From CAZFLM01 sp964519955 (lineage in GTDB: Bacteria; Armatimonadota; Chthonomonadetes; Chthonomonadales; CAJBBX01), in contig CAZFLM010000046.1 of the NCBI GenBank assembly GCA_964519955.1, positions 1 through 53,448 on the forward strand: a stretch of DNA of 53,448 nt, written 5' to 3'. Position 1 is the first letter of the stretch, and each line of letters starts with the position of its first letter. The notes below the pieces were generated by a model. The model did not search any database, was not told the DNA's origin, and saw nothing but the letters and a program-made list of their open reading frames with translations. Of the stretch, positions 23,214-30,602 are shown piece after piece. Made by a program: the position numbers and the translations under genes.

Positions 23214-24179
23214 TTACGCCTCGGCCTCCTTCATGTCCGACGGGCTGACCGTGCCGCCCGCACTCATGACCGTGTCCACGAATACCTCTTCAAGCGAGCG
23301 CCGGTGCGGCATCACCGCGACGATGGTGCCCTTCGCGCCGCGGATCATATCGACGATATCGCTCACCTTGTCCGGGTCGGCTGACGGGATGCGCAGCCGG
23401 TTCCCGGCGCTCTCTACGATGCCGCCGATCGGCTTGAGCTTCTCGACCAGGCTGTCCAGCGGCCCGGAAGCCTCGATCCGCACCTTCTCGCCGGCGGTCA
23501 GGTCGGTGATCTTGCCGGTTGCGAGCAGCTTGCCCTGATGGATGATCGCCACGCGCGTACAGACCATCTCGACGTCGGGCAACTGGTGCGAGCTGAGAAA
23601 CACGGTCTTCCCCTGGCGCCCCACGTTGACGATGATGTCGCGCAGTTCCGCGTGGGCGATCGGGTCCAGACCGGAGGTAGGCTCGTCGAGGAACAGCAGC
23701 TTCGGGTCGTTGATGAGGCTCTGGGCGATGCCGATGCGCTGGCGCATGCCCTTGGAGTAACCGCGGAGCGGTCGCCGCCAGGCCTTCGGGTCGAGGAACA
23801 CATCCTTCAGGCACTTCTCGACGCGCTTGCTGCGCTCAGGCTCAGGAATGCGGAAGAGGCGAGCATAGAAATCGAGGATGTCCCAACCGGTCATCGACTC
23901 GTAGAAATAGGCCTCTTCGGGAAGATAGCTGAGTAGGGTCTTGGCTTCGATGGCGCCAATCGGGTGACCCAGGACCGTGGCAGAGCCGGACGTCGGAAAG
24001 ATGAGCCCGAGCAGCATCTTGATCGTGGTGGTCTTGCCCGCTCCATTCCGCCCGAGGAACCCAAAGATCTCGCCCTCATCGACCTCCAGTTGGAGGTTGT
24101 CGACGGCGGTGATCTCTGCCTTGTTCCAGACGTCCAAGTACCTCTTGGTCAGGCCCTGGATACTCACAGCAGCGGCCAT
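23214..24179 (-). CDS. ABC transporter ATP-binding protein
   Basis: 321 residues. AGGAGGTC lies upstream of the ATG. All nucleotide-binding motifs are intact: Walker A GRNGAGKTTT, signature YSKGMRQRIGIA (a variant of LSGGQ), Walker B LLFLDEPTSGLDP and H-loop SSHQL. The C-terminal 90 residues form an ACT-like accessory domain (VRIEASGPLDSLVEKLKPIG). It heads the operon ATPase-permease-TPR. A strong minus-strand promoter lies at 24437-24466, leaving a leader of about 250 nt. Confidence 0.93.
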   Translation of the reverse strand: MAAAVSIQGLTKRYLDVWNKAEITAVDNLQLEVDEGEIFGFLGRNGAGKTTTIKMLLGLIFPTSGSATVLGHPIGAIEAKTLLSYLPEEAYFYESMTGWDILDFYARLFRIPEPERSKRVEKCLKDVFLDPKAWRRPLRGYSKGMRQRIGIAQSLINDPKLLFLDEPTSGLDPIAHAELRDIIVNVGRQGKTVFLSSHQLPDVEMVCTRVAIIHQGKLLATGKITDLTAGEKVRIEASGPLDSLVEKLKPIGGIVESAGNRLRIPSADPDKVSDIVDMIRGAKGTIVAVMPHRRSLEEVFVDTVMSAGGTVSPSDMKEAEA

Positions 24180-24436
24180 GTGGTCGACCTCCTAGTAGAA
24201 CGTGGTGGGAAACGCGTCGGGGAACCCAAGCGCTGCCCCGATGATACGTCGTGCTTGCGTACAGTCTAGCCCACGCAGCAGCCCAGGCAGGCGCGTCGCC
24301 CCTGGTCCGGGGCGCTGGCGCTATGCTCCGCGCCGCTTGCGAACGCTCGTGAGAACAAGCGGGCGTGTCCGACCCGGTCGCGGGCCGCGGCACAAAAACG
24401 GCGGTGGCCTACCTCTCGCGCCCCCGCACCGAGCGC

Positions 24437-24466
24437 ATTATAACCCTGGCGCTACCGCCGTGTCAA
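24437..24466 (-). promoter_or_regulatory. Sigma-70-type promoter of the ABC operon
   Basis: On the minus strand TTGACA (24461-24466), an 18-nt spacer and TATAAT (24437-24442), both hexamers perfect. Transcription would begin near 24430 and reach the ATPase gene at 24179 after a long leader. Confidence 0.8.
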
Positions 24467-24516
24467 TCCGTGCGTTGTGCGGGGGTCAAGGCGGCTCGGG
24501 CGGGCAGACGCGCCGC

Positions 24517-24545
24517 TTGACAGCGCTATGTCGGTCTGCTAGAAT
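24517..24545 (+). promoter_or_regulatory. Sigma-70-type promoter before the HNH gene
   Basis: TTGACA (24517-24522), 17-nt spacer, TAGAAT (24540-24545). It is back to back with the ABC promoter, with 50 bp between the two -35 boxes. Predicted start near 24552. Confidence 0.82.
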
Positions 24546-24551
24546 TGGTTG

Positions 24552-24785
24552 TCTCCCAGCAACACAGGTGTCCGAATGACATATGCCAACCACCACAACC
24601 CTATACGCTCCGCATCGGCTCACCCGTGGTCCCCACGGCAGAGCCTGGGGCACAGCCAACCCGGGTCACACCGGCTGTGGATGCACGCGGACAGCTTCCG
24701 CCACATCCACGAGCACCTAACGCTAACCAGCGCCTGCTCAATGTGACCCGCTCCGCGGCCTTCGGCCCGAGCGGGTCGTTTGTTT
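24552..24785 (+). ncRNA. Candidate structured RNA or attenuator leader
   Basis: About 230 nt between the promoter and a terminator. Perfect short stems found by eye: GGCTC 24617-24621 with GAGCC 24641-24645, enclosing CCGTGG/CCACGG; CACAGCC 24651-24657 with GGCTGTG 24673-24679; GTGGATG 24677-24683 with CATCCAC 24704-24710, enclosing GCGGA/TCCGC; GAGCA 24711-24715 with TGCTC 24735-24739, enclosing CGCT/AGCG; then the terminator. The second and third stems share three bases, so they compete. A 56-codon frame from the ATG at 24576 (AGGTG upstream) ends at 24746, inside the terminator stem. It has nine His, but coding status is doubtful. No known riboswitch, T-box or 6S signature was recognised. 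Confidence 0.5.
24745..24785 (+). terminator. Intrinsic terminator or attenuator upstream of HNH gene
   Basis: GACCCGCTC (24745-24753) pairs with GAGCGGGTC (24769-24777). The loop holds a second hairpin, GGCCTTCGGCC. GTTTGTTT follows. The HNH start codon is 24 nt downstream, so readthrough would be needed for expression from the upstream promoter. Confidence 0.72.
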
Positions 24786-24808
24786 CCGACGCGAAGGCAT
24801 CCGACGCG

Positions 24809-25333
24809 ATGAACTCCGAAGTGCTAGTCCTGAACAGCGACTACGAGCCGCTCAATGTATGCAACACCCGCCGTGCGCTCGTGATGGTCATCCTCGGCAA
24901 GGCCGAGGTCCTGCACCATCACACCGGCCTCGTTCGCCATGCAGGAGGCACTCTGGAGCCGCCCTCTGTGGTGAAGCTCAGACATCACGTCAAGCGTCCC
25001 GTTCCCGAGCTGCGCCTCTCCAGGCGCACCATCTTCGCACGCGACCTGTACACCTGCCAGTACTGCGGCTCCACATCGAAGGACATGACGGTAGATCACG
25101 TGGTGCCGAGGAGACACGGCGGAAGATCCTCGTGGGACAATCTCGTGACCGCCTGCCGCCGCTGCAACATGAAGAAGGGCGACAAGCTGCTGCATCAGAC
25201 CAGCATGCAGCTCATGCGCCAGCCCAGGAGACCGCGCTACACGCCGTACATCAGCCTCACGAAGTACATCGCGGGACGCAACAACGAGGTCTGGCGCGAC
25301 TACCTCCCCGTGTGCAGCGACCTCCGCGACTAA
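24809..25333 (+). CDS. HNH endonuclease
   Basis: 174 residues from the ATG at 24809, giving MNSEVLVLNSDYEPLNVCNT, the conserved start of a widespread family of small HNH proteins; the longer frame covers the structured leader and is rejected. The zinc/HNH core is CQYCGSTSKDMTVDHVVPRR, then GGRSSWDNLVTACRRCNMKKGD, with two CxxC pairs and the catalytic DH. The family occurs in cyanobacteria, Chloroflexota, Actinomycetota and others; its physiological role is not established. It has no RuvC or bridge helix, so it is not IscB or Cas9. Confidence 0.88.
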   Translation: MNSEVLVLNSDYEPLNVCNTRRALVMVILGKAEVLHHHTGLVRHAGGTLEPPSVVKLRHHVKRPVPELRLSRRTIFARDLYTCQYCGSTSKDMTVDHVVPRRHGGRSSWDNLVTACRRCNMKKGDKLLHQTSMQLMRQPRRPRYTPYISLTKYIAGRNNEVWRDYLPVCSDLRD

Positions 25334-25357
25334 CCGTCTCACGCCTATTACGGCAAG

Positions 25358-25389
25358 CGAGGGGTCGGATGTCACCATCCGACCCCTCG
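25358..25389. terminator. Bidirectional terminator-like hairpin
   Basis: CGAGGGGTCGGATG (25358-25371) pairs perfectly with 25376-25389 over 14 bp, with a TCAC loop, followed by TCGTTTCG. It lies between convergent HNH and panD. Confidence 0.75.
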
Positions 25390-25427
25390 TCGTTTCGCTA
25401 GTCTTCTCGGCAACGCGGCCCCACGGG

Positions 25428-25784
25428 TTATCCCCCGGGCAGGTAGCAGACGAACCGGTTCTCCTCGTTCACCAGTACCACGCGCGCCTCTACCGGCTCG
25501 TCGGTCAGCGCGAACGCGGCCACGATCACCCTGTCACCAACACGCACCTTGTGCGCCGCGGCGCCATTGACGCATATGGTGCCGGAGCCGCGGGCGCCGA
25601 TGATCACGTACGTCTCAAACCGCTCCGCGTTGTCCAGGTCCCACACGTGCACCAACTCGCCCGGCAGCAGGTCGGCTAGTTCGGCTATCTCCGCATCGAT
25701 GGAGATGCTCCCCACATAGTCGACGTTGGCATCGGTGACCGTGGCCCGATGGATCTTGCTCTTCAGCATCTGGCGAAGATACAT
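25428..25784 (-). CDS. panD: Aspartate 1-decarboxylase precursor
   Basis: 118 residues from the ATG at 25784. The promoter found at 25820-25849 lies over the longer frame, which rules out upstream starts. It makes beta-alanine for pantothenate and CoA. MYLRQMLKSKIHRATVTDAN then VDYVGSISIDAEI carries the Gly-Ser self-cleavage site (Gly25-Ser26) that yields the pyruvoyl group. Lys10, the ETYVI tyrosine and NGAAAH are the other conserved active-site positions. It is slightly shorter than the 126-residue E. coli enzyme. No other pantothenate gene is adjacent. Confidence 0.95.
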   Translation of the reverse strand: MYLRQMLKSKIHRATVTDANVDYVGSISIDAEIAELADLLPGELVHVWDLDNAERFETYVIIGARGSGTICVNGAAAHKVRVGDRVIVAAFALTDEPVEARVVLVNEENRFVCYLPGG

Positions 25785-25819
25785 GGCGTTCCCTGACTGT
25801 GCGTCGTTCATTGCAGCCC

Positions 25820-25849
25820 AGTATGGCACCTGCCCCCTTGGGCTGTCAA
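25820..25849 (-). promoter_or_regulatory. Promoter of panD
   Basis: On the minus strand TTGACA (25844-25849), 18-nt spacer, CATACT (25820-25825, four of six matches). Predicted start about 30 nt before the panD ATG. Confidence 0.68.
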
Positions 25850-25862
25850 AGGGCGCAACCCA

Positions 25863-26339
25863 CTAGGGAGCCGACCATGATGACTTGCCGGCCGCGTCAC
25901 GCATCTGCAGCACAGGCGAGCCGTCCCGGCGCAGTTCCAGGGTCGCCCGGATCTGTCCACCGCCGTCGATGAGGGCCATCACCGGGGACCCGTCCGAGCG
26001 CCCCATCAGCGTCGCGCGCGACTCACCACTGGGGTCTATCAGGATCAACGAGGCCCCGCCGGACTTGGTGACTCCCAGAGTCGCCCTCGGCTTGCCGGCT
26101 GGGTCGAGCATCGATAGCCTGCTGACGCCGTCCTCGCCTACGCGCAGGTTCGCGCGCTCCTTCCCTTCGCCGTCCAGGAGCACGAACGCGCGAGCCGCCA
26201 CGGCGTCTCGAACGTCGCCTCTCTGTCCGGCCCCCTGGGCCTTCGCCGGCGCTCCATGCAGCATGAGCACCGCCGCCGCACCCACCAGACCGCCCAGTGC
26301 GGCGCTGGCCGCCACCAGGCCGAACCGCTGCTTGCCCAT
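25863..26339 (-). CDS. Exported protein with four 23-residue repeats
   Basis: 158 residues from the ATG at 26339 (AAGGAGG five nt upstream). A signal peptide or anchor (RFGLVAASAALGGLVGAAAV) ends near AKAQ. From about residue 48 there are four tandem units of 23-24 residues with pattern L-x-D-x-x-G-x-x-R-A-T-L-x(4)-DGSP-x-L, plus a partial fifth (QMRDAAGKSSW). Alternating strands and Gly turns suggest a small solenoid or beta-roll. Similar 'RATL' repeat proteins are annotated only as hypothetical. Divergent from ridA. Confidence 0.78.
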   Translation of the reverse strand: MGKQRFGLVAASAALGGLVGAAAVLMLHGAPAKAQGAGQRGDVRDAVAARAFVLLDGEGKERANLRVGEDGVSRLSMLDPAGKPRATLGVTKSGGASLILIDPSGESRATLMGRSDGSPVMALIDGGGQIRATLELRRDGSPVLQMRDAAGKSSWSAP

Positions 26340-26509
26340 CGATGCCTCCTTGCGAGTTCGCTCAGCCCTGTTGTTGGCGCCGACGGCGCGCTTCTGCAGC
26401 CGATAGGCGCTCCTGGCTGCGCAGGTGCGCACCCGGCAGGCGGCGAACTAGAGCGTGATCATCACGGGGCCCGCTTGGCGGCACCCGATACCGGAGGATA
26501 GGAAACGCC

Positions 26510-26893
26510 ATGGCAAAGGAAGGGATTTGGACCGGGGCGAAGGTCGACGGCGCACCGTACTCGCCCGGCACGAAGGCGGGCGGACTGGTCTTCGTGTCCG
26601 GCCAGTTGGCCATCGACCCACAGACCAAGAAGATCGTGGCGGGCGAGTTCGAGGATCGCGTACGCCAGTGTCTGGCGAACGTCGAGGCGGTCCTGAAGGC
26701 GGCGGGAGCGACGCTCGATGACGTGACCAAGGCGACGGTGTTCCTCACGGACCTGAGCAACTTCCCGCGCCTCAACGCGGTGTATGGCGCGGTCTGGGGC
26801 GACGTGAAGCCTGCTCGATCGTGCATCGAGGTCTCGCGCCTGCCGATGGACGCAGACGTGGAGATCGAGGCGATCGCGTACGTTAGCGGCTAG
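26510..26893 (+). CDS. ridA: RidA family enamine/imine deaminase
   Basis: 127 residues, full length. GLVFVSGQLAIDP, the helix QCLANVEAVLKAAGATLDDV, then TKATVFLTDLSNFPRLNAVY and the signature ARSCIEVSRLPMDADVEIEA are typical of RidA/YjgF. The arginine of ARSCIEV is the carboxylate-binding residue of active deaminases. These enzymes hydrolyse 2-aminoacrylate and related enamines released by PLP enzymes. Trimeric and cytosolic in known members. Monocistronic here, followed by a strong hairpin. Confidence 0.92.
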   Translation: MAKEGIWTGAKVDGAPYSPGTKAGGLVFVSGQLAIDPQTKKIVAGEFEDRVRQCLANVEAVLKAAGATLDDVTKATVFLTDLSNFPRLNAVYGAVWGDVKPARSCIEVSRLPMDADVEIEAIAYVSG

Positions 26894-26898
26894 CCATG

Positions 26899-26936
26899 CA
26901 TGGAGGGCGCGGGGAGCAGACCCCGCGCCCTCCATG
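26899..26936. terminator. Bidirectional terminator-like hairpin
   Basis: CATGGAGGGCGCGGGG (26899-26914) pairs perfectly with 26921-26936 over 16 bp, loop AGCAGA. No T-run. Located between convergent ridA and the CBS-GGDEF gene. Confidence 0.7.
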
Positions 26937-26955
26937 TGATTCGCGTCTGGCGAGC

Positions 26956-28266
26956 CTAACGCTTCGGGAGGAGTGGCCCAAGCGGCCGGTTGATGCACGA
27001 GAGCACCGCGCAGGCCGCAGCTCGATGCAGGTCCGCCCCGACGATGGCGCTGCCGGCCGTCGGGAACCGCTCAGCCGGGCTCACCCACTCGGCGACCGCT
27101 GTCACCAGCGACTGCCCGGACGGCGGCTTACTCTCGAACACGTCGCACAGCCGAACGCTGTACCCCGCCGGCAGCACCCGCCTCACCGCCTCCACGGTCG
27201 TCTCGGCCACGACGCGCACAAGCCCGCCCTGATCGGTCGGCGTCGTCACGGTCGCGGTGTAGTAGGTCAGCCCCTCCAGCATGAGGGCGCCTTGCTGCGG
27301 CCCGTGGCCCTGCCCCGCCTGCAGGTGTAGGTTAACCTGCACGGTGGCGGCACGCCCGTCCCACTGGACGGTCGCGCCCGCCAGCTTCAGCCGCGGATCG
27401 CCAGCCTGCTCCCGCACCACCGCCACATCGTCCGTGATGCCCTGTGCCGCCCGCTTGTGGTCCGTGCAGTCGCGGCTGGCGAGGTTTATCAGGTTGTCCA
27501 GCGTGGCCGCGTAGTGGATATCCTCACGTTCGCGCGTTCGCCGGCCGCCGCGCCGGCCAACCGAGCAGGTGACCTTTTCCTCGCCGAGGGCGGGTATTCG
27601 TATGCGCTCCACGGACGCGCGGATACGCCCGGCCAGGTCCAGCCCTTCGGCGTCGTTCCGCAGGGTCGCCACGCAGAACTCGTCGCCGCCGAACCGGCAC
27701 ACATGGTCGATCTCCGGGCTCGTGACCGCCTGCAGGGCGTCCGCGACTCCGCGAAGCACCTCGTCGCCAACGATGTGGCCGTAGGTCTTGTTGAACTGCC
27801 CGAACTGATCCAGGTCGATGAAGAGGACCGTGATCTCCTTGCCGTCCTGCAACTGCGCCACGGCCCACTGACGCAAGGAGTCGGCCCAGGCAAGTCCGGT
27901 TAGGGGATCGTAGGAGCGGCCGAGTTCCGGCAACAGATCGCTGCTGGTCACGACGCCGAGGAGGCGATCGCCGTCCATCACGGGCACGCGCCCGATGCCG
28001 CCCTCCACAAGGACACGAGCTGCATCGCGAGCTGAGGTATCGGGAGGAACAGTGGGCACGCCGACGGTCATCACGTCCCGCACTCGGCGCTCTGGGTCGA
28101 TGCCCAGCAACGCGTTGTAGAGGACCATCCCGACCAACTGCCCACTGGAGATGACAGGCAACCCGCCGATGCCGTGGCCGCGCATCAGCACGATGGCCGT
28201 CTCCGCACTATGATCTGGGTCGACCCATACCGGCGCGCGACGCAGGAAATCACGAACCGTCTTCAT
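26956..28266 (-). CDS. CBS-GGDEF diguanylate cyclase-like protein without I-site
   Basis: 436 residues from the ATG at 28266. Two CBS motifs (about 1-115: VRDFLRRAPVWVDPDHSAET, GGLPVISSGQLVGMV, VRDVMTVGVPTVPPDTSARD, RVPVMDGDRLLGVVTSSDLL) are followed by a GGDEF domain (about 118-285) with DPLTGLAWADSL, FIDLDQFGQFNKTYGHIVGD and an intact RFGGDEF. The inhibitory RxxD five residues before GGDEF reads PEID, so product inhibition is probably absent. A C-terminal domain of about 140 residues ends GADLHRAAACAVLSCINRPL and is not recognised, with a faint resemblance to a LeuA-type regulatory fold. CBS pairs usually bind adenine nucleotides, so c-di-GMP synthesis may be tuned by energy state. Confidence 0.85.
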   Translation of the reverse strand: MKTVRDFLRRAPVWVDPDHSAETAIVLMRGHGIGGLPVISSGQLVGMVLYNALLGIDPERRVRDVMTVGVPTVPPDTSARDAARVLVEGGIGRVPVMDGDRLLGVVTSSDLLPELGRSYDPLTGLAWADSLRQWAVAQLQDGKEITVLFIDLDQFGQFNKTYGHIVGDEVLRGVADALQAVTSPEIDHVCRFGGDEFCVATLRNDAEGLDLAGRIRASVERIRIPALGEEKVTCSVGRRGGRRTREREDIHYAATLDNLINLASRDCTDHKRAAQGITDDVAVVREQAGDPRLKLAGATVQWDGRAATVQVNLHLQAGQGHGPQQGALMLEGLTYYTATVTTPTDQGGLVRVVAETTVEAVRRVLPAGYSVRLCDVFESKPPSGQSLVTAVAEWVSPAERFPTAGSAIVGADLHRAAACAVLSCINRPLGPLLPKR

Positions 28267-28325
28267 CTGCGGGACCCCTGGGAGGAGCCGAGGAGGGACC
28301 GCTCCACGCCTCCTGGCAGACGCAC

Positions 28326-28343
28326 CGTCAGAGAGGTCTGACG
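28326..28343. other. Small hairpin in the CBS-GGDEF leader
   Basis: CGTCAGA (28326-28332) pairs with TCTGACG (28337-28343), loop GAGG. It lies in the gene-free 28267-28567 stretch, about 60 nt before the start codon. Nothing else recognisable there besides the -10 box at 28491. Confidence 0.45.
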
Positions 28344-28490
28344 ACGGGTGACTGCCGCCGAAGCGCGTACAGCCCGGAGGGGCTGCAACGATGTACGACG
28401 ACCCTTCGCCGGATGAGCCTGCTACCAACCGAGCATGAGGACGCCTCACTGAACGGCAAGGCCACCATCGGCAGCCCGCGTCGTGTTCCG

Positions 28491-28496
28491 ATTATA
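28491..28496 (-). promoter_or_regulatory. Possible -10 box for the CBS-GGDEF gene
   Basis: Perfect TATAAT on the minus strand. The only -35-like hexamer, TTGCTG, is 15 nt away, so the promoter would be weak or activator-dependent. It leaves a leader of about 215 nt. Confidence 0.45.
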
Positions 28497-28567
28497 CCGG
28501 CGGCTTGTCCGCAGCAACACCGGTAGAACTGCCGGAACCAGTCGATCCAGCCCAGCCACGTCACAGC

Positions 28568-29461
28568 CTAAGCCAGCAGCGCATCCAGGAATGGTCCCGG
28601 CGCGAACTCCTCCAGGTGCTCAGCCTTCTCGCCCGTCCCAACGAGCTTCACGGGGAGCCCAAGCTCGTCGGCCAGCGTGAGCACAATGCCGCCCCTCGCC
28701 GTACCATCCAGCTTCGCAAGCACGATGCCCGTCAGCGGCACCGCCTCGCGGAACTGCTTGGCCTGCGAGATGGCGTTCTGACCGGTGGTCGCATCCAGCA
28801 CGAGCAGGCACTCGTCGGCCGGGCGCCCCAGTTCCTTCTCCAGCACGCGGTGCACTTTGCCCAACTCGGCCATCAGATTGTGCTTCGTGTGCAGGCGTCC
28901 CGCCGTGTCCGCGACCACGTAATCCACGCCGCGCGCCCGCGCCGCACGCACCGCGTCGAACACAACCGCGGACGGATCGGCGCCCTCGCGGTGCTTTATC
29001 ACCTCCGCGCCGATCCGCTGGCCCCACATCTCGATCTGCTCGGTCGCAGCCGCGCGGAAAGTGTCGCCTGCAGCGAAGATGACCGACTTGCCCTGCGCCT
29101 TGAGGCGGCGCCCGAGCTTGCCAATCGTCGTGGTCTTGCCCACCCCGTTCACGCCGACGACGAGGTACACGGTCGGGCCGCTGGGCGCGGTCCTGAGCGC
29201 GTACGAGGCTTCGCCCTGCTTGTCCAGTACGGAGGAGAGGAATGCCTTCAGGTGCGCGCGGACTTCGGCGGCATCTTTGAGGCGATGCTCCGTCACGGCG
29301 GCGCGCAGGCCGTCCAGCGCCGCCTGAGTGGTGCGGACGTTCACGTCGGCCTGCAGGAGCGCCGCTTCGAGGTCCTCGAACAGGTCCTCGTCGATGCGCC
29401 CGCGACCGGTGATCAGCGTGTCGACACGCTGGAGAATGCTCTTGACAAACCCGAACCGCAT
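28568..29461 (-). CDS. ftsY: Signal recognition particle receptor FtsY
   Basis: 297 residues, NG domain only, without the acidic A domain of E. coli FtsY, as in many non-proteobacteria. GTPase motifs: G1 GVNGVGKTTT, DTFRAAATEQ (the SRP-specific insertion box), G3 DTAGR, G4 as AKLDGTARGG, and GTGEKAEHLEEFAPGPFLDA at the end. It docks the Ffh-SRP RNA-ribosome complex at the membrane. Its RNA partner ffs is at 20 kb. A promoter with perfect TATAAT lies about 140 nt upstream of the start. Confidence 0.95.
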   Translation of the reverse strand: MRFGFVKSILQRVDTLITGRGRIDEDLFEDLEAALLQADVNVRTTQAALDGLRAAVTEHRLKDAAEVRAHLKAFLSSVLDKQGEASYALRTAPSGPTVYLVVGVNGVGKTTTIGKLGRRLKAQGKSVIFAAGDTFRAAATEQIEMWGQRIGAEVIKHREGADPSAVVFDAVRAARARGVDYVVADTAGRLHTKHNLMAELGKVHRVLEKELGRPADECLLVLDATTGQNAISQAKQFREAVPLTGIVLAKLDGTARGGIVLTLADELGLPVKLVGTGEKAEHLEEFAPGPFLDALLA

Positions 29462-29602
29462 CCCAGCAGCAGCTCCCTCTGGTGGCGTCTCGAACCCGAG
29501 GAGATCTCCGCGGGGCGGACCGGACGGTGGGTACGACCTGGATTCGTCACGAACGGCGGGTTTGGGCAGTGGATACTACATTTCGCCCATACGACGGGGT
29601 TT

Positions 29603-29631
29603 ATTATACCCGTTCCGATGCGTCACGCCAA
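29603..29631 (-). promoter_or_regulatory. Promoter of ftsY
   Basis: On the minus strand TTGGCG (29626-29631), 17-nt spacer, TATAAT (29603-29608). It lies just beyond the 3' end of the TauE/SafE gene and would leave a leader of about 135 nt. Confidence 0.72.
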
Positions 29632-29644
29632 GGGGACGAGCAGT

Positions 29645-30523
29645 TCAGGATGCGTCTTCGTCCGATGGTGGCCCGTCGAGATCACCGGGTTCATCGTCAC
29701 TCTCGAATGTTGCCCGGCGGAGGTAGGACGCGCCGGCGAACATCGCCAGCGCGCCGAACACCAGCAGCGGGGCTGGATGCATCGCCTCGCCGCAGCGAGC
29801 CACCAGCATCCCTCCCAGCAGTCCGCCGCCCAACGAGCCTGCGCCCATCCAGGCGCACATCGTCGGCTCCAGTCGCCGGGCCGCCAGATGGCCCAGCACA
29901 GGCAGCAGGGACGCCAGCGCGACGACCACCAGTGAGATGACGATGGCCTCGTCCGGGCGCTTTGCCGAAGCGAACACCAGCGCCGGCACCAGCAGCGCAC
30001 CGGTCGACACCTCGAAGGTGGCCGAAAGCAGGCCGCACACGAAGCCCACGCCCAGCAGTCCGGCGGAACCCTGAGCCCAGGGCATGTGAAACGCCGCCGG
30101 CCCCAGCATGCCGCCGCGGAGCGCTGCGCTCATCGTGTAGAGCAGCACCAGCATCATCAGGCTCTGCGCCAGCAGGCGCCAGCGCTTCAGGCGGGGCCCC
30201 GCCTGCCGCACGCCGAACACCATGACGCCGAGCGTCGCACCAACCGTCACCAGCAGAGCCTGGCCCAGGTGCACCGGCGTGCCGCCCAGAGCCGCGGCGC
30301 TCGCTCCCGCGACAGCCGCGCATAGGGCGACCAACATCGCGGTGCCGGCGATCTTGTCCGCCGCGTAGCCGAGCATGAAGTCGACCGTCGGCGCGGCCGC
30401 GATCTGCGCGCCGAGGCCCGTGAAGGCGCTGCCAACGCCGATCGGGGCGCTGAGCGAGCCCATCACTAGTCCCTTGATCAGCGGTCTATTCAGATGCCGC
30501 GGAGTGCGCCTTCTACGCTTCAT
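29645..30523 (-). CDS. TauE/SafE family permease
   Basis: About 292 residues from the ATG at 30523; an in-frame ATG three codons earlier is possible and neither has a strong ribosome site. Eight or so membrane helices. The N-terminal repeat GLVMGSLSAPIGVGSAFTGL and the mid repeat LLGVGFVCGLLSATFEVSTG followed by ALLVPALVF are the two halves of the TauE/SafE inverted repeat. Known members export or import organosulfonates and other small anions. The protein ends in a short acidic tail (ESDDEPGDLDGPPSDEDAS). Substrate unknown, and no sulfur genes are nearby. Confidence 0.82.
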   Translation of the reverse strand: MKRRRRTPRHLNRPLIKGLVMGSLSAPIGVGSAFTGLGAQIAAAPTVDFMLGYAADKIAGTAMLVALCAAVAGASAAALGGTPVHLGQALLVTVGATLGVMVFGVRQAGPRLKRWRLLAQSLMMLVLLYTMSAALRGGMLGPAAFHMPWAQGSAGLLGVGFVCGLLSATFEVSTGALLVPALVFASAKRPDEAIVISLVVVALASLLPVLGHLAARRLEPTMCAWMGAGSLGGGLLGGMLVARCGEAMHPAPLLVFGALAMFAGASYLRRATFESDDEPGDLDGPPSDEDAS

Positions 30524-30602
30524 GTCACCCATCCAGCAGAGATCGTCGGCCCCAACTTGCACACGCAGGTCGGCCATTCCTGCTCAACCGGGCCGATGCC
30601 TC

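Noticed and set aside
24545..25333. OMEGA/HEARO-type system (structured RNA plus HNH nuclease)
   Set aside because: The HNH protein is 174 residues with no RuvC, bridge helix or PLMP domain. It matches the small stand-alone HNH family, so an IscB/IsrB guide-RNA system is not supported.
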